In this document: positions 1 through 9,737 of the stretch, piece by piece
How positions within the stretch are numbered: position 1 is the stretch's first letter
Layout: each line of letters begins with the position of its first letter
Assembly (NCBI GenBank): GCA_020851015.1
Contig: JADZDN010000278.1
Location: 1 to 64,000, forward strand
Length of the DNA: 64,000 bases
DNA from: Alphaproteobacteria bacterium
Lineage (GTDB): Bacteria > Pseudomonadota > Alphaproteobacteria > JAEULC01
Direction of reading: 5' to 3'
Notes under the pieces: generated by a model
What the model was told of the DNA's origin: nothing
Databases searched by the model: none
What the model saw: only the letters and a program-made list of their open reading frames with translations
Translations under genes and position numbers: made by a program

Positions 1-1066
1 CGAAATCGGTGATCGACTCCATCGCGGCGATCCATTTCTCGCGGGTCGGGTTGGGCCCGGCGCGCCGGAAGGCCTCGACCGTCACGATCGCGACCGGGAC
101 GCCGAAATAGTAGAAGTTGGTCGGCGGTCCCGCCTTCGGCAGCTCGTCCTTGGTCAGGTACTTGGTGAAGATGTCCTGCATCTCCTTCATCGGCGGGGTG
201 TTGAGCCGCGCCTTGAACTGGTAGGGCTGGTAGAACCGCTCGCGCACGGCGGCGGGATTGTTGACCTGCTGGACGGTCTGATCGAAATCGGCGCCCAGCG
301 CGCCGACGACCGGGGCGTTCACGGCGAACTTCTGCATGTCGCGCAGCAGGATCACCAGCTCCTGCTGGTAGAGGCAGCCCATCACCGCCTGCGCGCCGGA
401 CTGCTTGATCTGCAGCGTCTGGGCCGTGGCATCGGTCGAGCCGCGCTCCATGGCGGTGCGCACCACCACCTCGCCCCCGTTGGCCTTGATGAAGTCGGCC
501 GCCGGATTGCAGTAGCCGTGCGCCCAGTCATTGCTGTGTTCGACGATGGCGATCTTCTTGATCGAAGGATTGGTCATCGCGAAGCCGGCCATCGCCTGCC
601 CCGACTCGATGCCGGTGTAGGTGGCGTGGAACATCGCCGGCACGGTCGGCCGCGTCAGCTTCGGATTGGCCGAGGCGCCCATCCAGGGCACGCCTTCCTG
701 CTCCAGCATCGGCTTGATCGCCATGGCGACGCCGCTGCAGGGATGGCCCATGATCATGAAGACCTTGTCTTCGTAGATCAGCTTTTTCGCCGCCGCGATG
801 CCCTTGGCTTCGTTGCAGGCGTCGTCGCCGAAGATCGTCTCGAACTTGCGGCCGTGCACGCCGCCCTTGTCGTTGAGGTAGCGCAGATACGCCTCGGGCC
901 CGTAGTTCAGCGGATTGAACACCGCCGAGTCGCCCGAGAACGGCCCCAGGTTGCCGATCCTGATCGTCTTGTCGGTAATGCCCTGCGTATTGTCGGCGAG
1001 CGCGGGAACCGCGACCGCCATCAACGCAAGGGCAGCAAAGGCAGAAAGCGTCTTTAACTGGCCCAT
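1..1066 (-). CDS. Branched-chain amino acid-type ABC substrate-binding protein (LivK family), 3' end cut by window
   Basis: A type I periplasmic binding protein that would deliver an amino acid, amide or aromatic acid to a Liv-type ABC importer. The ATG at 1066 is followed by a signal peptide of about 24 residues ending in PALA. The mature part begins with the family-typical DKTIRIGNLGPFSG. FGDDACN and a GHPCSG stretch follow, as in Peripla_BP_6 proteins. About 355 codons are present and the frame is still open at base 1, so only the C-terminus is missing. A GGAG ribosome site lies just upstream. It follows hyuB on the same strand by 130 nt, so the ligand may be related to the hydantoinase substrate; that link is inference. 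Confidence 0.88.
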   Translation of the reverse strand, partial: MGQLKTLSAFAALALMAVAVPALADNTQGITDKTIRIGNLGPFSGDSAVFNPLNYGPEAYLRYLNDKGGVHGRKFETIFGDDACNEAKGIAAAKKLIYEDKVFMIMGHPCSGVAMAIKPMLEQEGVPWMGASANPKLTRPTVPAMFHATYTGIESGQAMAGFAMTNPSIKKIAIVEHSNDWAHGYCNPAADFIKANGGEVVVRTAMERGSTDATAQTLQIKQSGAQAVMGCLYQQELVILLRDMQKFAVNAPVVGALGADFDQTVQQVNNPAAVRERFYQPYQFKARLNTPPMKEMQDIFTKYLTKDELPKAGPPTNFYYFGVPVAIVTVEAFRRAGPNPTREKWIAAMESITDF

Positions 1067-1196
1067 GGCTTGGTCTCCTCGATTGAAGCCTTCCCTCTGA
1101 CCGTTCCTGTGGACGCTCGATCCGCAACCGCCGCCGTCCGGCGCTATCGGATTGCGATATCGCGCTGCCTTCCTGGCTTTGCAAACATGCTATGGC

Positions 1197-3212
1197 CTAT
1201 TCCGCCGCGCGTCCAACCCGCTGTTCGACCAGCCGGCGCAATTCGCGATCGAAGGCCGAGACGCGCGGCGTCGCATCGGCCAGCAGCGTCGCCAGCGACG
1301 CGCGCGGATCGGCACCGAGCTCCGGCACGACCGCCAGCATGATCCGCCGGCGCTCCTGCTGCCGCGCGGAAACCGGCATCGCCGCGAGCGCCGCATTGAG
1401 CGCGTTCATCCGCGCGTCGTCGAACACGCGCTCCCATGCATCGCGCTCGGGCCCGAAGGAGAAGGCGGCGGCCGATTCCCGCGCGGTCGCGCGACGCGCG
1501 CTGGTGGCCGGTTCGTCGACCGCGTCGCCGTTCGTCGCCACGCCATAGTCGCGCAAGGCGGACTCGGCGCTGATGAAGCCGCGGCGCAGGTCGGACAGAA
1601 CGGCCGCCGGATCGCGCCGGTAGGGATCGCCCCAGCCGCCGCCGCCCGGCGTCATCACCGTGACGACGTCGCCCGCCTTCAGCTCGAGCAGGTCGACCTT
1701 GCCCAGCTCGCGCTCGTCGTCGCCGCCCAGGTTCAAGACGGTCCGCGCGGACTTGCCGGGCTGCCCGCCTGCCGCGCCGTAGGGCTGGAAGCGGAAACGC
1801 TCCATGCCGCGGCCCAGCACCTGCGCCCCGTCGCTCAGCACGCGGAAGGTGAGCATCAGGCCGGCGCCGCCGCGCCACTGGCCGGCGCCGCCCGAATCCG
1901 TCCGGATGGCGTAGTCGATCACCTCGATGGCGGCGTCGCCCTCTACCGTCTCCAGCGGGTTGTTGGCCAGGTTGGAGATGCTGCTGTCGCGCCCGTCCAC
2001 CCCGTCATGGCCCTTGCGAGCGCCCATGCCGCCGATCATCGGCTCGACGACGATGACATTGCGCTGTCCGTTGGCGCCCGTGGGCTCGGCCAGCACGACC
2101 GGGATCGTCACGCCGCCGTTGCAGGCCGGCACCAGATCGGGCGCCGCCTTGGACAGCGCGCCCGACAGCGTCTCGTTCACGCGGATCGCTGCCGCGTGTC
2201 GAACCCCGGTCGCGGCCGGGAACACCGGGTTCACGATCGTGCCCGCCGGCGCCTGGACATGGACTGGGCTAAAGATGCCCTCGTTCAGCGGGATCGTCGG
2301 ATCGAGCGTGCTGATGAAATGCACCAACTTCAGGGTCAGCCAGGGATGGCGCTTTCCGCCCGTGGGAATGTTGTAGGCGGCCATTACCTGGGGATCGGTG
2401 CCGGTGTAGTCGATCCAGGCCTCGCCATCCTTCACGGTGAGCGCGAGGCGGATCCGCAGTGGGATGCCGGTGACCAGGTCGTCGTCGAGATAGTCCCAGA
2501 ACTCGTAGCGCCCGTCGGCCAGCCGGCGCAGGGCCGCGCGGGCGCGCATGCCGGTGTATTCGATGATGTCGTGCTGCGCCGCGACGATCGTCTGCAGCCC
2601 GTGCTGCGCGATCATCTCCATGACGCGCCGCCGCCCCACTTCCAAGGCGGCCAGCATCGCCCGGATGTCGCCCAGGTTGGTGTCGGGCGTGCGGCAGTTC
2701 GCCAGGAACAGGGTCAGGAAGTCCGGGTTCATCTCGCCCGCCCGCACCAGCTTCATGGGCGGGATCAGGAAGCCTTCCTGATAGACCTCGCGGCTGCGTG
2801 GCGAGATGCTGGACGGCACCGCGCCGCCGACATCGGTGATATGGATGAAGGACCAGCCGTAGCAGATGATCTTGCCTTCGTGGAAATAGGGCTGGATCAG
2901 GTGGACGTCCGGCGTGTGCGTCGCCAGGCCTTCCGACGCATAGGGATGATTGGTCACGATCACGTCGCCCGGCGCCAGGTCCTTGACCGCGCGGATCGAC
3001 GGGCCGCAATCCAGGTCGATGAACCCGGACACGCCGATCGCCGCCGGATAGGCGAAGAACTTTCCGTCGGGCTTCACCAGCGCCGTGCCGAAATCCGCCG
3101 TCTCCTTCACGTAGAGCGTGCGGCCGGTGCGCTGCAACGCGTAGCCCATCTCCTCGGCGGTCGCGATCGCCTTGTTCGACAGGATCTCGAGCAGCACGGG
3201 ATCGGTTTGCAT
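1197..3212 (-). CDS. Hydantoinase B / oxoprolinase family protein (HyuB)
   Basis: Subunit of an ATP-dependent hydantoinase/oxoprolinase-type enzyme, 671 aa from the ATG at 3212; the reading frame extends upstream but the extension is low-complexity and overlaps hyuA. The family N-terminus is seen as DPVLLEILSNKAIATAEEMG, followed by GDVIVTNHPY and HITDVGG. GGGGWGDPYRRDP near the C-terminus is the typical glycine-rich tail. It starts 20 nt after the stop of the hydantoinase A gene, so the two form an operon. Members act on hydantoins, 5-oxoproline, N-methylhydantoin or, in the related carboxylases, acetone or acetophenone. The substrate cannot be read from sequence. Confidence 0.92.
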   Translation of the reverse strand: MQTDPVLLEILSNKAIATAEEMGYALQRTGRTLYVKETADFGTALVKPDGKFFAYPAAIGVSGFIDLDCGPSIRAVKDLAPGDVIVTNHPYASEGLATHTPDVHLIQPYFHEGKIICYGWSFIHITDVGGAVPSSISPRSREVYQEGFLIPPMKLVRAGEMNPDFLTLFLANCRTPDTNLGDIRAMLAALEVGRRRVMEMIAQHGLQTIVAAQHDIIEYTGMRARAALRRLADGRYEFWDYLDDDLVTGIPLRIRLALTVKDGEAWIDYTGTDPQVMAAYNIPTGGKRHPWLTLKLVHFISTLDPTIPLNEGIFSPVHVQAPAGTIVNPVFPAATGVRHAAAIRVNETLSGALSKAAPDLVPACNGGVTIPVVLAEPTGANGQRNVIVVEPMIGGMGARKGHDGVDGRDSSISNLANNPLETVEGDAAIEVIDYAIRTDSGGAGQWRGGAGLMLTFRVLSDGAQVLGRGMERFRFQPYGAAGGQPGKSARTVLNLGGDDERELGKVDLLELKAGDVVTVMTPGGGGWGDPYRRDPAAVLSDLRRGFISAESALRDYGVATNGDAVDEPATSARRATARESAAAFSFGPERDAWERVFDDARMNALNAALAAMPVSARQQERRRIMLAVVPELGADPRASLATLLADATPRVSAFDRELRRLVEQRVGRAAE

Positions 3213-3232
3213 CGCTTCCTCAGTGACCGGCG

Positions 3233-5305
3233 TCAGGCGCGCGTGATGTGGAGATTGCCGCCATCGTCGACCCGCGCGCGCCAGCCGGCGAGCATCCAGG
3301 TCGTGGTGTCCTCCTGCTCGATCAGCGCGGGGCCGGCGAAGGACTGGCCGGGATGCAGGTCGCCGCGGCGATGGACGGCGGCTTCGATCCATTGCCCGCG
3401 CTGGAACACGCGCCGGCGCGCATAGGGAACCGGCGCGCCCGCGCCGGGACTTGAGGCGGGGGCCGCAACCGGCGGCACCTTGCCGACGATGCGCAGGCGC
3501 ACGGTCGTGATCTCCACCGGGCTCTGCGCATCGCGGAAACCATAGACGCGCTCATGCGCTTGATGGAACAGCTCGGCTAGCTCGGCGGCATTCGCCCCGT
3601 CCTTGCGCTCGGGGATCGACACCTGCAGCTCGTAGGCTTGGCCGACATAGCGCATGTCGGCATCGCGCACCACGGCGGTCGCGCCAACGATCTTCCCTTC
3701 GCGGTCCAGCCAGGCGCGCGCGTCCTTGATCATCGTCGCGAACAGGTCGTCGAGCTGCCGCGCGACGGCTGCGTCCAGCCGACGGCGGACCGTGCGCACA
3801 TAGTCGCGCTTGATGTCCGCCAGAATGGCGCCCATCGCGCAGAACGTGCCGGGCGCCGGCGGCACGACGATCGTGTTCAGCCGCGCCTCCTCCGCCAGCA
3901 GGTTGCTGTGCGTCGGCCCAGCCCCGCCGAACGGCACCAGCGCGAAGCCACGCGGGTCGAGGCCGCGCTGCGCCAGGCCCTTGAACAGCTCGGTCGCCAT
4001 CCTCGCCGTCGCGACGTTGAGCGCGGCCTCCGCGGCCTGGGCCGCGCGGTCGGCGCCGGCAAGCCCGATGCGCTGGGCCACCGCGTCCAGCGCCGCGACG
4101 GCCGCGTCCTTGTCCAGGGTCATGCGCCCGCCAAGGAAGGCGCCGGGATCGATCACGCCCGCCGCCACGTAGCAATCCGTGACGGTCGGCTGCGTTCCGC
4201 CGCGGCGGTAGCAGATCGGGCCGGGATCGGCGCCGGCACTGTCCGGGCCCACCTTCAGCACGCCGTGCGCGTCGACCCACACCAGCGATCCGCCGCCCGC
4301 GCCGATCGAGGATACGTTCACCACCGGCAGCACCAGCGGAAAGTCGCCGATCATCGTGCGCGTGGTGTATTCGGGCTCGCCGCCCTCGGACACGGCGATG
4401 TCGCTGCTGGTGCCGCCCATGTCGAAGGTGATGATGCGCGGGCTGCGCGCCACCGCCGCCGTCCGCGCCGCCGCGACCACGCCGGACGCCGGGCCCGACA
4501 TGACGGTCTCGATCGGACGCGCCCGCGCGCTGTCCAGGCTCAACGACCCGCCGTTCGACGCGGTGATATAGAGCGGCGCCAGGACGCCGATGCGGTCCAT
4601 CCGCTCGCGCAGCGTCGTGTAGTAGCGCTCGAGCAGCGGGTGGATGTAGGCGTTGAGCGTCGCAACGAGCGCACGCTCGTATTCGCGGATCTCGGGCCAA
4701 ACATCGGCCGAGCAGCTGACCAGGATGCCGGGCAGGTGCGCGCGCAGACTCTGCGCGACGCGCCGCTCCAGCGCGGGATTTGCGTAGGAGTTGAGCAGCA
4801 TGACCGCGACCGCCGACACCCCGGTGGCCGCGATGGCGCGCGCAAGGTCGGCCAGCGCCTGGTCGCTCGGCTCGACCGCCGCCGATCCATCCGGCCGGCC
4901 GCGGGCGGCGACCTCGAACACCAGGTCGCGCGGCACCAGCGGCTCTTCCTTGGCCGCATGAAGGTCATACGAGGAGGGCATCCGGCAGCGAGCGATCTCC
5001 AGCACGTCGCGGTTGCCCCGGCTGGCGACCAGCGCAATTCGCGCGCCGCGGCGCTGGATGATGGCATTCACGCCCAGCGTGGTGCCGTGCACGACCAGCT
5101 CGACGTCGGCGGGCGCGAGCTTCGCGCGCTTCAGCAGGCCCTGCATGCCGCGCTCGACCGCCAGCGAGGGGTCGGCGGGCACGCTCGGCTCCTTGAAATA
5201 GGTCAGGGCGCCCGTGGACACATCGGTCAGCACGAAGTCGGTAAACGTGCCACCGACATCGATGCCAACGCGGCACCGTGCCTTTCCTGCTATCGCAGCG
5301 GTCAA
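3233..5305 (-). CDS. Hydantoinase A / oxoprolinase family protein (HyuA)
   Basis: ATP-binding partner of HyuB, with an actin-like ATPase fold. No ATG fits. I chose a TTG at 5305, which follows a GGCGGAGAA ribosome site and gives 690 aa, the usual family length. The first conserved block is VGIDVGGTFTDF near residues 13-24; later blocks include VVHGTTLGVNAII, FDMGGTSSDIA and SIGAGGGS. The longer frame upstream has no family similarity. It is the first gene of the leftward hyuA-hyuB operon and is followed 130 nt beyond hyuB by the binding protein. A second, different hyuA-hyuB pair sits at 59855-63612. Confidence 0.9.
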   Translation of the reverse strand: MTAAIAGKARCRVGIDVGGTFTDFVLTDVSTGALTYFKEPSVPADPSLAVERGMQGLLKRAKLAPADVELVVHGTTLGVNAIIQRRGARIALVASRGNRDVLEIARCRMPSSYDLHAAKEEPLVPRDLVFEVAARGRPDGSAAVEPSDQALADLARAIAATGVSAVAVMLLNSYANPALERRVAQSLRAHLPGILVSCSADVWPEIREYERALVATLNAYIHPLLERYYTTLRERMDRIGVLAPLYITASNGGSLSLDSARARPIETVMSGPASGVVAAARTAAVARSPRIITFDMGGTSSDIAVSEGGEPEYTTRTMIGDFPLVLPVVNVSSIGAGGGSLVWVDAHGVLKVGPDSAGADPGPICYRRGGTQPTVTDCYVAAGVIDPGAFLGGRMTLDKDAAVAALDAVAQRIGLAGADRAAQAAEAALNVATARMATELFKGLAQRGLDPRGFALVPFGGAGPTHSNLLAEEARLNTIVVPPAPGTFCAMGAILADIKRDYVRTVRRRLDAAVARQLDDLFATMIKDARAWLDREGKIVGATAVVRDADMRYVGQAYELQVSIPERKDGANAAELAELFHQAHERVYGFRDAQSPVEITTVRLRIVGKVPPVAAPASSPGAGAPVPYARRRVFQRGQWIEAAVHRRGDLHPGQSFAGPALIEQEDTTTWMLAGWRARVDDGGNLHITRA

Positions 5306-5459
5306 AATTGTTCTCCGCCTTCCGCCCGTCACTCGCGCCGCGTCGCGATGCAAGTCCGGCACTCGCGGGGAAAGTTTGGCCTGCGACGCAATCGCGGTCA
5401 ATCGCCGCGCATGAACGGAGCGGGCGGCATTTCTATCGCGATGCGATGCGCAGGCCGAT

Positions 5460-6338
5460 TCAGTGCGGCGATCTACCCGCCCCGACGGCCCTGCGCCGGA
5501 CAATGTAGAGGCCGCTGGCGATGACGATGGCCGCGCCCAGCACCAGGTTGGCGCTCGGCACTTCGCCCCAAATCACATAGCCGAACAGCACGCCCCAGAA
5601 GATCGCGGTGTAGTCGAAGCTGACGATCGTGGGCGCCGGGACAAGCCGATAGGCCTGGGTGATCGCGAGATGCGCACCGCCGCCCAGCACGCCGAGCGCC
5701 ACCAGGAATATCCAATCGGACGGTGGCGGGTCGCGCCAGTCCAGCGGCGCCAGGCAGCCCGTGCCGAGGATCAGCGTGATCGTGTAGTAGAAGACGATGG
5801 TGGGCGTGCGGTCATACGCGCTCAGCTGGCGCACGAGGATGAGCGAATAGCCGATCAGGCCGTTCCCGATCAGGCAGCTGGCGGCGGGAATCAATGCCAC
5901 CTGCCCGGTCGGCGGCGCGATGACCATGACGCCGAGGAACCCGGCCAGCACCGCCAGCCAGCCGCGGGGCCCGACGCGTTCGCCCAGGAACGGCGCCGCC
6001 AGTGCCGTAACCCACAAGGGCACCGTGAAGGAAATCGCGACCGAGTCGGCCAGCGGCAGGTTGGCGACGCCATAGAACACCATGGTCATGCCGGCCACGC
6101 CGACGACGCCGCGCAGCACCATGCCGCCGATCCATCCCGGCCGCGCGACCGCCGTGGCTCCCTGCGCCAGGAACAGCGGCAAGGTGGGGATCATCGCGAA
6201 CAGGGCGCGGAAGAACGCCAGCTGCGTCACCGCGTAGCCGGCGCTGGTCCATTTCACCAATGCGCCCATGGAAGAGAAAAGGAATACCGCCAGGACGGCC
6301 CAGCCGATCCCGCGCAGGTCGTTCCTGCCTAGCTGCAC
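5460..6338 (-). CDS. EamA/DMT-family transporter
   Basis: Inner-membrane drug/metabolite transporter of about 292 aa with ten predicted helices arranged as two EamA repeats. The GTG at 6338 is taken as the start because the first helix (GIGWAVLAVFLFSSMGALVKW) begins about 10 residues later and the total then matches the family. The upstream extension to 6518 is arginine-rich and lies in the divergent promoter region. Such proteins export amino acids or metabolites; the substrate is unknown. It reads in the same direction as hyuA, 154 nt upstream of it, and could share its regulation. Confidence 0.85.
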   Translation of the reverse strand: MQLGRNDLRGIGWAVLAVFLFSSMGALVKWTSAGYAVTQLAFFRALFAMIPTLPLFLAQGATAVARPGWIGGMVLRGVVGVAGMTMVFYGVANLPLADSVAISFTVPLWVTALAAPFLGERVGPRGWLAVLAGFLGVMVIAPPTGQVALIPAASCLIGNGLIGYSLILVRQLSAYDRTPTIVFYYTITLILGTGCLAPLDWRDPPPSDWIFLVALGVLGGGAHLAITQAYRLVPAPTIVSFDYTAIFWGVLFGYVIWGEVPSANLVLGAAIVIASGLYIVRRRAVGAGRSPH

Positions 6339-6498
6339 AAGCCGGTGCCGGCGCTGGAGCCCGGTTCCACATCGCTCTCCGGTCAAGGGTCGCGGCACTA
6401 TAGCGGCGCGCTCGCGCTGGCGGCACGGGTTTCGCGCCCATGGATTCCGGCCGCCCAGGTCGAGTATGGTTCGGCAACCCAACCACGGCAGGTGCTCG

Positions 6499-7467
6499 AT
6501 GAGTCCGCCAAAAGACAAGCTGACCGTCTGCTTCGCGCATGTGGCCTACCAGCTCGCGCCGCAGTTCGAACGGCGCAAGAGCGGAGTCAAGAACTTCCAG
6601 GCTTGGAACCGCGAGGAGCTGGACAACCGCATCGGCGACGCCGACGTGCTGGTGATATCGGGCCTGTGGCGCAACGACCTGCTGGATCGCGCGAAGAAGC
6701 TGCGCTTCATCCAGTCGATCGGGGCGGGGACCGACCAGTTCTCGCGCGAACTGCTGGCCGCGCGCGGGGTCCGCCTGGCCAGCGCGCGCGGCGTCAACGC
6801 GCGCGCCGTCTCGGAACACGCCATGTCGCTGATCCTGGCGCTGGCGCGGCGCCTGCCGGAGGCGCGCGACAATCAGGCCAAGCACGCTTGGCGCGGCATG
6901 ATCAGCGACATCGGCGGCCGCGAGGACGAGCTGGGCGGCAAGGTGCTGGTGCTGGTCGGGCTGGGCGGGATCGGCGGCCGGCTGGCGCAGCTCGCCAAGG
7001 CGTTCGACATGCGCGTCATCGCGGTGCGCCGCGATCCGGCCGGCGGCAAGGGCGCCGCCGACTCGGTCCACGGCATGGGCGAGCTCAAGACGCTGCTGCC
7101 GCAAGCGGATTTCGTGGCGCTCACCTGTCCGCTCACCAAGGAGACCGAAAATCTGATCGATGCCGATGCGTTCGGCCGCATGAAGAAGTCGGCCTTCCTG
7201 GTGAACGTCGCGCGCGGCAAGTGCGTGGACGAGGCGGCGCTGTGCGCGGCGCTGGCCCGTGGCGGCATCGCCGGCGCCGGCATCGACGTGACCGCCGAAG
7301 AACCCTTGCCGGCATCGTCGCCGCTCTGGGACTTTCCCCAAGCGCTGGTAACGCCGCATACGGCGGGCGAGACACGGCGCTACGAGGATAACGTCCTCGA
7401 CATCCTGGAGGACAACCTGAAGCGGCTGTGGAACGGCGACAAGACGTTGCGCAACCAGATCGTGTGA
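6499..7467 (+). CDS. D-2-hydroxyacid dehydrogenase (NAD-dependent)
   Basis: Cytosolic reductase of 322 aa that interconverts 2-oxoacids and D-2-hydroxyacids. The Rossmann motif VLVGLGGIGGR sits near residues 152-162, the catalytic arginine in VNVARGK near 238, the glutamate in VTAEEPLP, and the proton-donor histidine is H287 in TPHTAGE. The start is ATG 6499, where the conserved sequence begins; the open frame continues upstream without similarity. It is divergent from the EamA gene, with about 160 nt of shared upstream region. The specificity (glyoxylate, hydroxypyruvate, other) cannot be judged. Confidence 0.9.
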   Translation: MSPPKDKLTVCFAHVAYQLAPQFERRKSGVKNFQAWNREELDNRIGDADVLVISGLWRNDLLDRAKKLRFIQSIGAGTDQFSRELLAARGVRLASARGVNARAVSEHAMSLILALARRLPEARDNQAKHAWRGMISDIGGREDELGGKVLVLVGLGGIGGRLAQLAKAFDMRVIAVRRDPAGGKGAADSVHGMGELKTLLPQADFVALTCPLTKETENLIDADAFGRMKKSAFLVNVARGKCVDEAALCAALARGGIAGAGIDVTAEEPLPASSPLWDFPQALVTPHTAGETRRYEDNVLDILEDNLKRLWNGDKTLRNQIV

Positions 7468-7493
7468 CGCGACATCGCCGTGTTGCCGGATTT

Positions 7494-7514
7494 GCGTATT
7501 GAGACCCAATACGC
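7494..7514 (+). terminator. Inverted repeat downstream of the dehydrogenase
   Basis: GCGTATTG and CAATACGC form a perfect 8-bp stem with a 5-nt loop 26 nt after the stop codon. A run of five T follows, but only after a GC-rich gap of nine bases, so it is an imperfect intrinsic terminator. It could also be an operator for the next gene. Confidence 0.45.
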
Positions 7515-7598
7515 GGGCGCGGATTTTTCTTCGCGTCGAGCGTAGACCTTGCCGGCCGGGGCATCGTAGGTTTGCTGCCGTCAGGGGGCTACGCGTTC

Positions 7599-9737
7599 GT
7601 GACACATAGTATCGCCAAGAGCCAGGAAAGCCTGCGCGCGCTGCTGGCGCCGCGGTCCATCGCAATCATCGGCGCCAGCCCGACGGAAGGGTCGTTCGGC
7701 CAGCGGCTGGTCCGCGCCATCACCTCGGGAAACTATGCGGGCAAGGTCTACCGCGTGAATCCGCGGTATCAATCGCTCGACGGCGCGCCGTGCCATCCGA
7801 GCCTTGCCGCCCTGCCGGAAAAGCCCGACTGCGTCGCCTTCGCGATCAGCGACGAGCGCGTCGAGGCCGGACTGGTCGAAGCGGCGAAGGCCGGGATTCG
7901 CGGCGCGGCGATCTTCGGCCGCTGCTACGAAAAGTCCACCGGCTCGAACGTCACCCTGCCGGCGCGGCTGGGCTCGATCGCGCGCGAGGCAGGCATGGCG
8001 GTCTGCGGCAGCAACTGCATGGGCTTCGTCAACGTCACCGCGGGCCTGCGCGTTTCCGGCAATCCGCCGCCGATCAGCGACCCGCCGGGCGGCGTCGCGC
8101 TGATTTCGCATAGCGGGTCGACTTGGTCGGGCCTGGTGGGAAACCAGCGCCAGCTGCGGTTCAACTACGCGATTTCGGCCGGGCAGGAAATTGCAACCGG
8201 CGCCGCCGACTACATCCGCTACATGCTGGAGCAGCCGGAGACGCGGGTCATCGCCTGCATCCTGGAGACGGTGCGCGCGCCGGACGATTTCGTTGCGGCG
8301 GTCGCGGAGGCGGAGCGGCGCGGGATTCCGGTGGTCGTACTGAAGCTCGGCCGGTCCGAGCAGGGGCGGCGCTTCGCCCTGGCGCATAGCGGCGCGCTGT
8401 GCGGCTCCGATGCGGCCTTCGGCGCAGTGCTGCGCCGCCACAACGTGGTCGAGGTGCGCAGCGTCGACGAGCTGACCGATACGATCGAGATGATGCAGTC
8501 GCCGCGCCGGCCCGCCGCCGGCGGCATCGGCGCCGTCACCGATTCGGGCGGCGAGCGCGAGCTGATCGTCGACCTGGCGGCCGATCTGGGCGCGCCGCTG
8601 GCCGAGCTGACGCCGCCGACCATGGCGCGGCTGACCGAGGTGCTGGACCCGGGCATGACGCCGGTCAACCCGGTCGACTCTTTCGGCGACGGGCGCACGC
8701 TGATCGAGGAGTGCCTGAAGATCATCGTCGATGATCCCAACGTCGGCATCGCGGCCCTGGCGACGAACCTGGTGCATGGCCGGCCCTATGTGAAAGTCGC
8801 GAGCGCGACGGTCGAGCGCGTGGCGGCCGGAACCGCGAAGCCCGCGGTGCTGTTCGGCCACATCCACAGCGCGGTCAGCCGCGAAGAAGCCGCGCGGCTG
8901 CGCGCGCTGGGAATCCCGGTGCTGATGGGCACGCCGACCGCGCTGCAAGCCATGTCGCATTTTCTTGGCTGGCACGCGCGGCGCGCCGACAAGGACCGCG
9001 AAGCCGGGCCGATGCCGGCGCCCATCGGGGCAATGCTGCCCGCCTGGCGCGCGCGGCTGGAAAGGCAGAACGCCGCGCTTTCGCCCCAGGATGCGGAGCA
9101 GCTGCTACGCGACGCCGGTATCGCAACCGCCCCGAGCGCATTCGCATCGACACTGGACGAAGCCAAAAGCGCCGCCGGCCGTCTGGGCTACCCCGTGGCC
9201 CTGAAGACGGCGGCGGCGAACCTGCTGCACAAGACCGAGGCAGACGGCGTGAAGATCGGTCTTGCCGACGATGCCGGCCTGCGTGCCGCCTACGACGAAA
9301 TCGCGCGGCGGTGCGGGCCGCTGGTACAGGTGCAGCGGATGGCCGATGCCGGCACCGAGGTCCTGCTGGGCATGGTCAACGATCCGCAGTTCGGCCCCAT
9401 CGCGACGCTCGGCGTCGGCGGTATCTTCGCGGAGGTCTACAAGGACACGGTGCCCTTCGTACCGCCGATCGGACCCGCCATGGCGCTGCGGCTGCTTGGC
9501 TCGCTGAAAGGCTACGCGCTGCTGACCGGGGCCCGCGGCCGGCCCAAGGCCGATCTCGACGCGTTGGCGCAAGTCGTGTCGCGGTTCTCTTGGCTATGCG
9601 CCGCCGTCGGCCCGTTACTGTCCGAACTCGACGTCAATCCGGTGATCGCGTCGCCGCGCGGCGCCGTGGCTGTCGATGCGCTCGTCGTACCCCTTTCCGC
9701 CGCCAAGCCCGATTCACACACGAAGGACCAGCCATGA
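7599..9737 (+). CDS. Acyl-CoA synthetase, NDP-forming (acetate-CoA ligase family)
   Basis: Single-chain ligase that couples a carboxylic acid to CoA with ATP, about 712 aa. Order of domains: CoA-binding domain (LLAPRSIAIIGASPTEGS, roughly residues 15-140), two succinyl-CoA-synthetase-like flavodoxin domains (ISHSGSTWSGL; LAHSGALCGSD holds the family histidine near residue 263), and a C-terminal ATP-grasp domain (YPVALKTAAANLLHKTE; ILGVGGIF-type block). I prefer the GTG at 7599, about ten bases after an AGGGGG ribosome site, over a TTG at 7572. Its stop overlaps the start of the enoyl-CoA hydratase (ATGA), so the pair is co-translated. Together they suggest activation and beta-oxidation-like breakdown of an acid. 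Confidence 0.9.
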   Translation: MTHSIAKSQESLRALLAPRSIAIIGASPTEGSFGQRLVRAITSGNYAGKVYRVNPRYQSLDGAPCHPSLAALPEKPDCVAFAISDERVEAGLVEAAKAGIRGAAIFGRCYEKSTGSNVTLPARLGSIAREAGMAVCGSNCMGFVNVTAGLRVSGNPPPISDPPGGVALISHSGSTWSGLVGNQRQLRFNYAISAGQEIATGAADYIRYMLEQPETRVIACILETVRAPDDFVAAVAEAERRGIPVVVLKLGRSEQGRRFALAHSGALCGSDAAFGAVLRRHNVVEVRSVDELTDTIEMMQSPRRPAAGGIGAVTDSGGERELIVDLAADLGAPLAELTPPTMARLTEVLDPGMTPVNPVDSFGDGRTLIEECLKIIVDDPNVGIAALATNLVHGRPYVKVASATVERVAAGTAKPAVLFGHIHSAVSREEAARLRALGIPVLMGTPTALQAMSHFLGWHARRADKDREAGPMPAPIGAMLPAWRARLERQNAALSPQDAEQLLRDAGIATAPSAFASTLDEAKSAAGRLGYPVALKTAAANLLHKTEADGVKIGLADDAGLRAAYDEIARRCGPLVQVQRMADAGTEVLLGMVNDPQFGPIATLGVGGIFAEVYKDTVPFVPPIGPAMALRLLGSLKGYALLTGARGRPKADLDALAQVVSRFSWLCAAVGPLLSELDVNPVIASPRGAVAVDALVVPLSAAKPDSHTKDQP

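Noticed and set aside
5463..6332. Long plus-strand frame opposite the EamA gene
   Set aside because: Arginine/glutamine/histidine-rich shadow without family similarity; the minus-strand frame has clear EamA helices.
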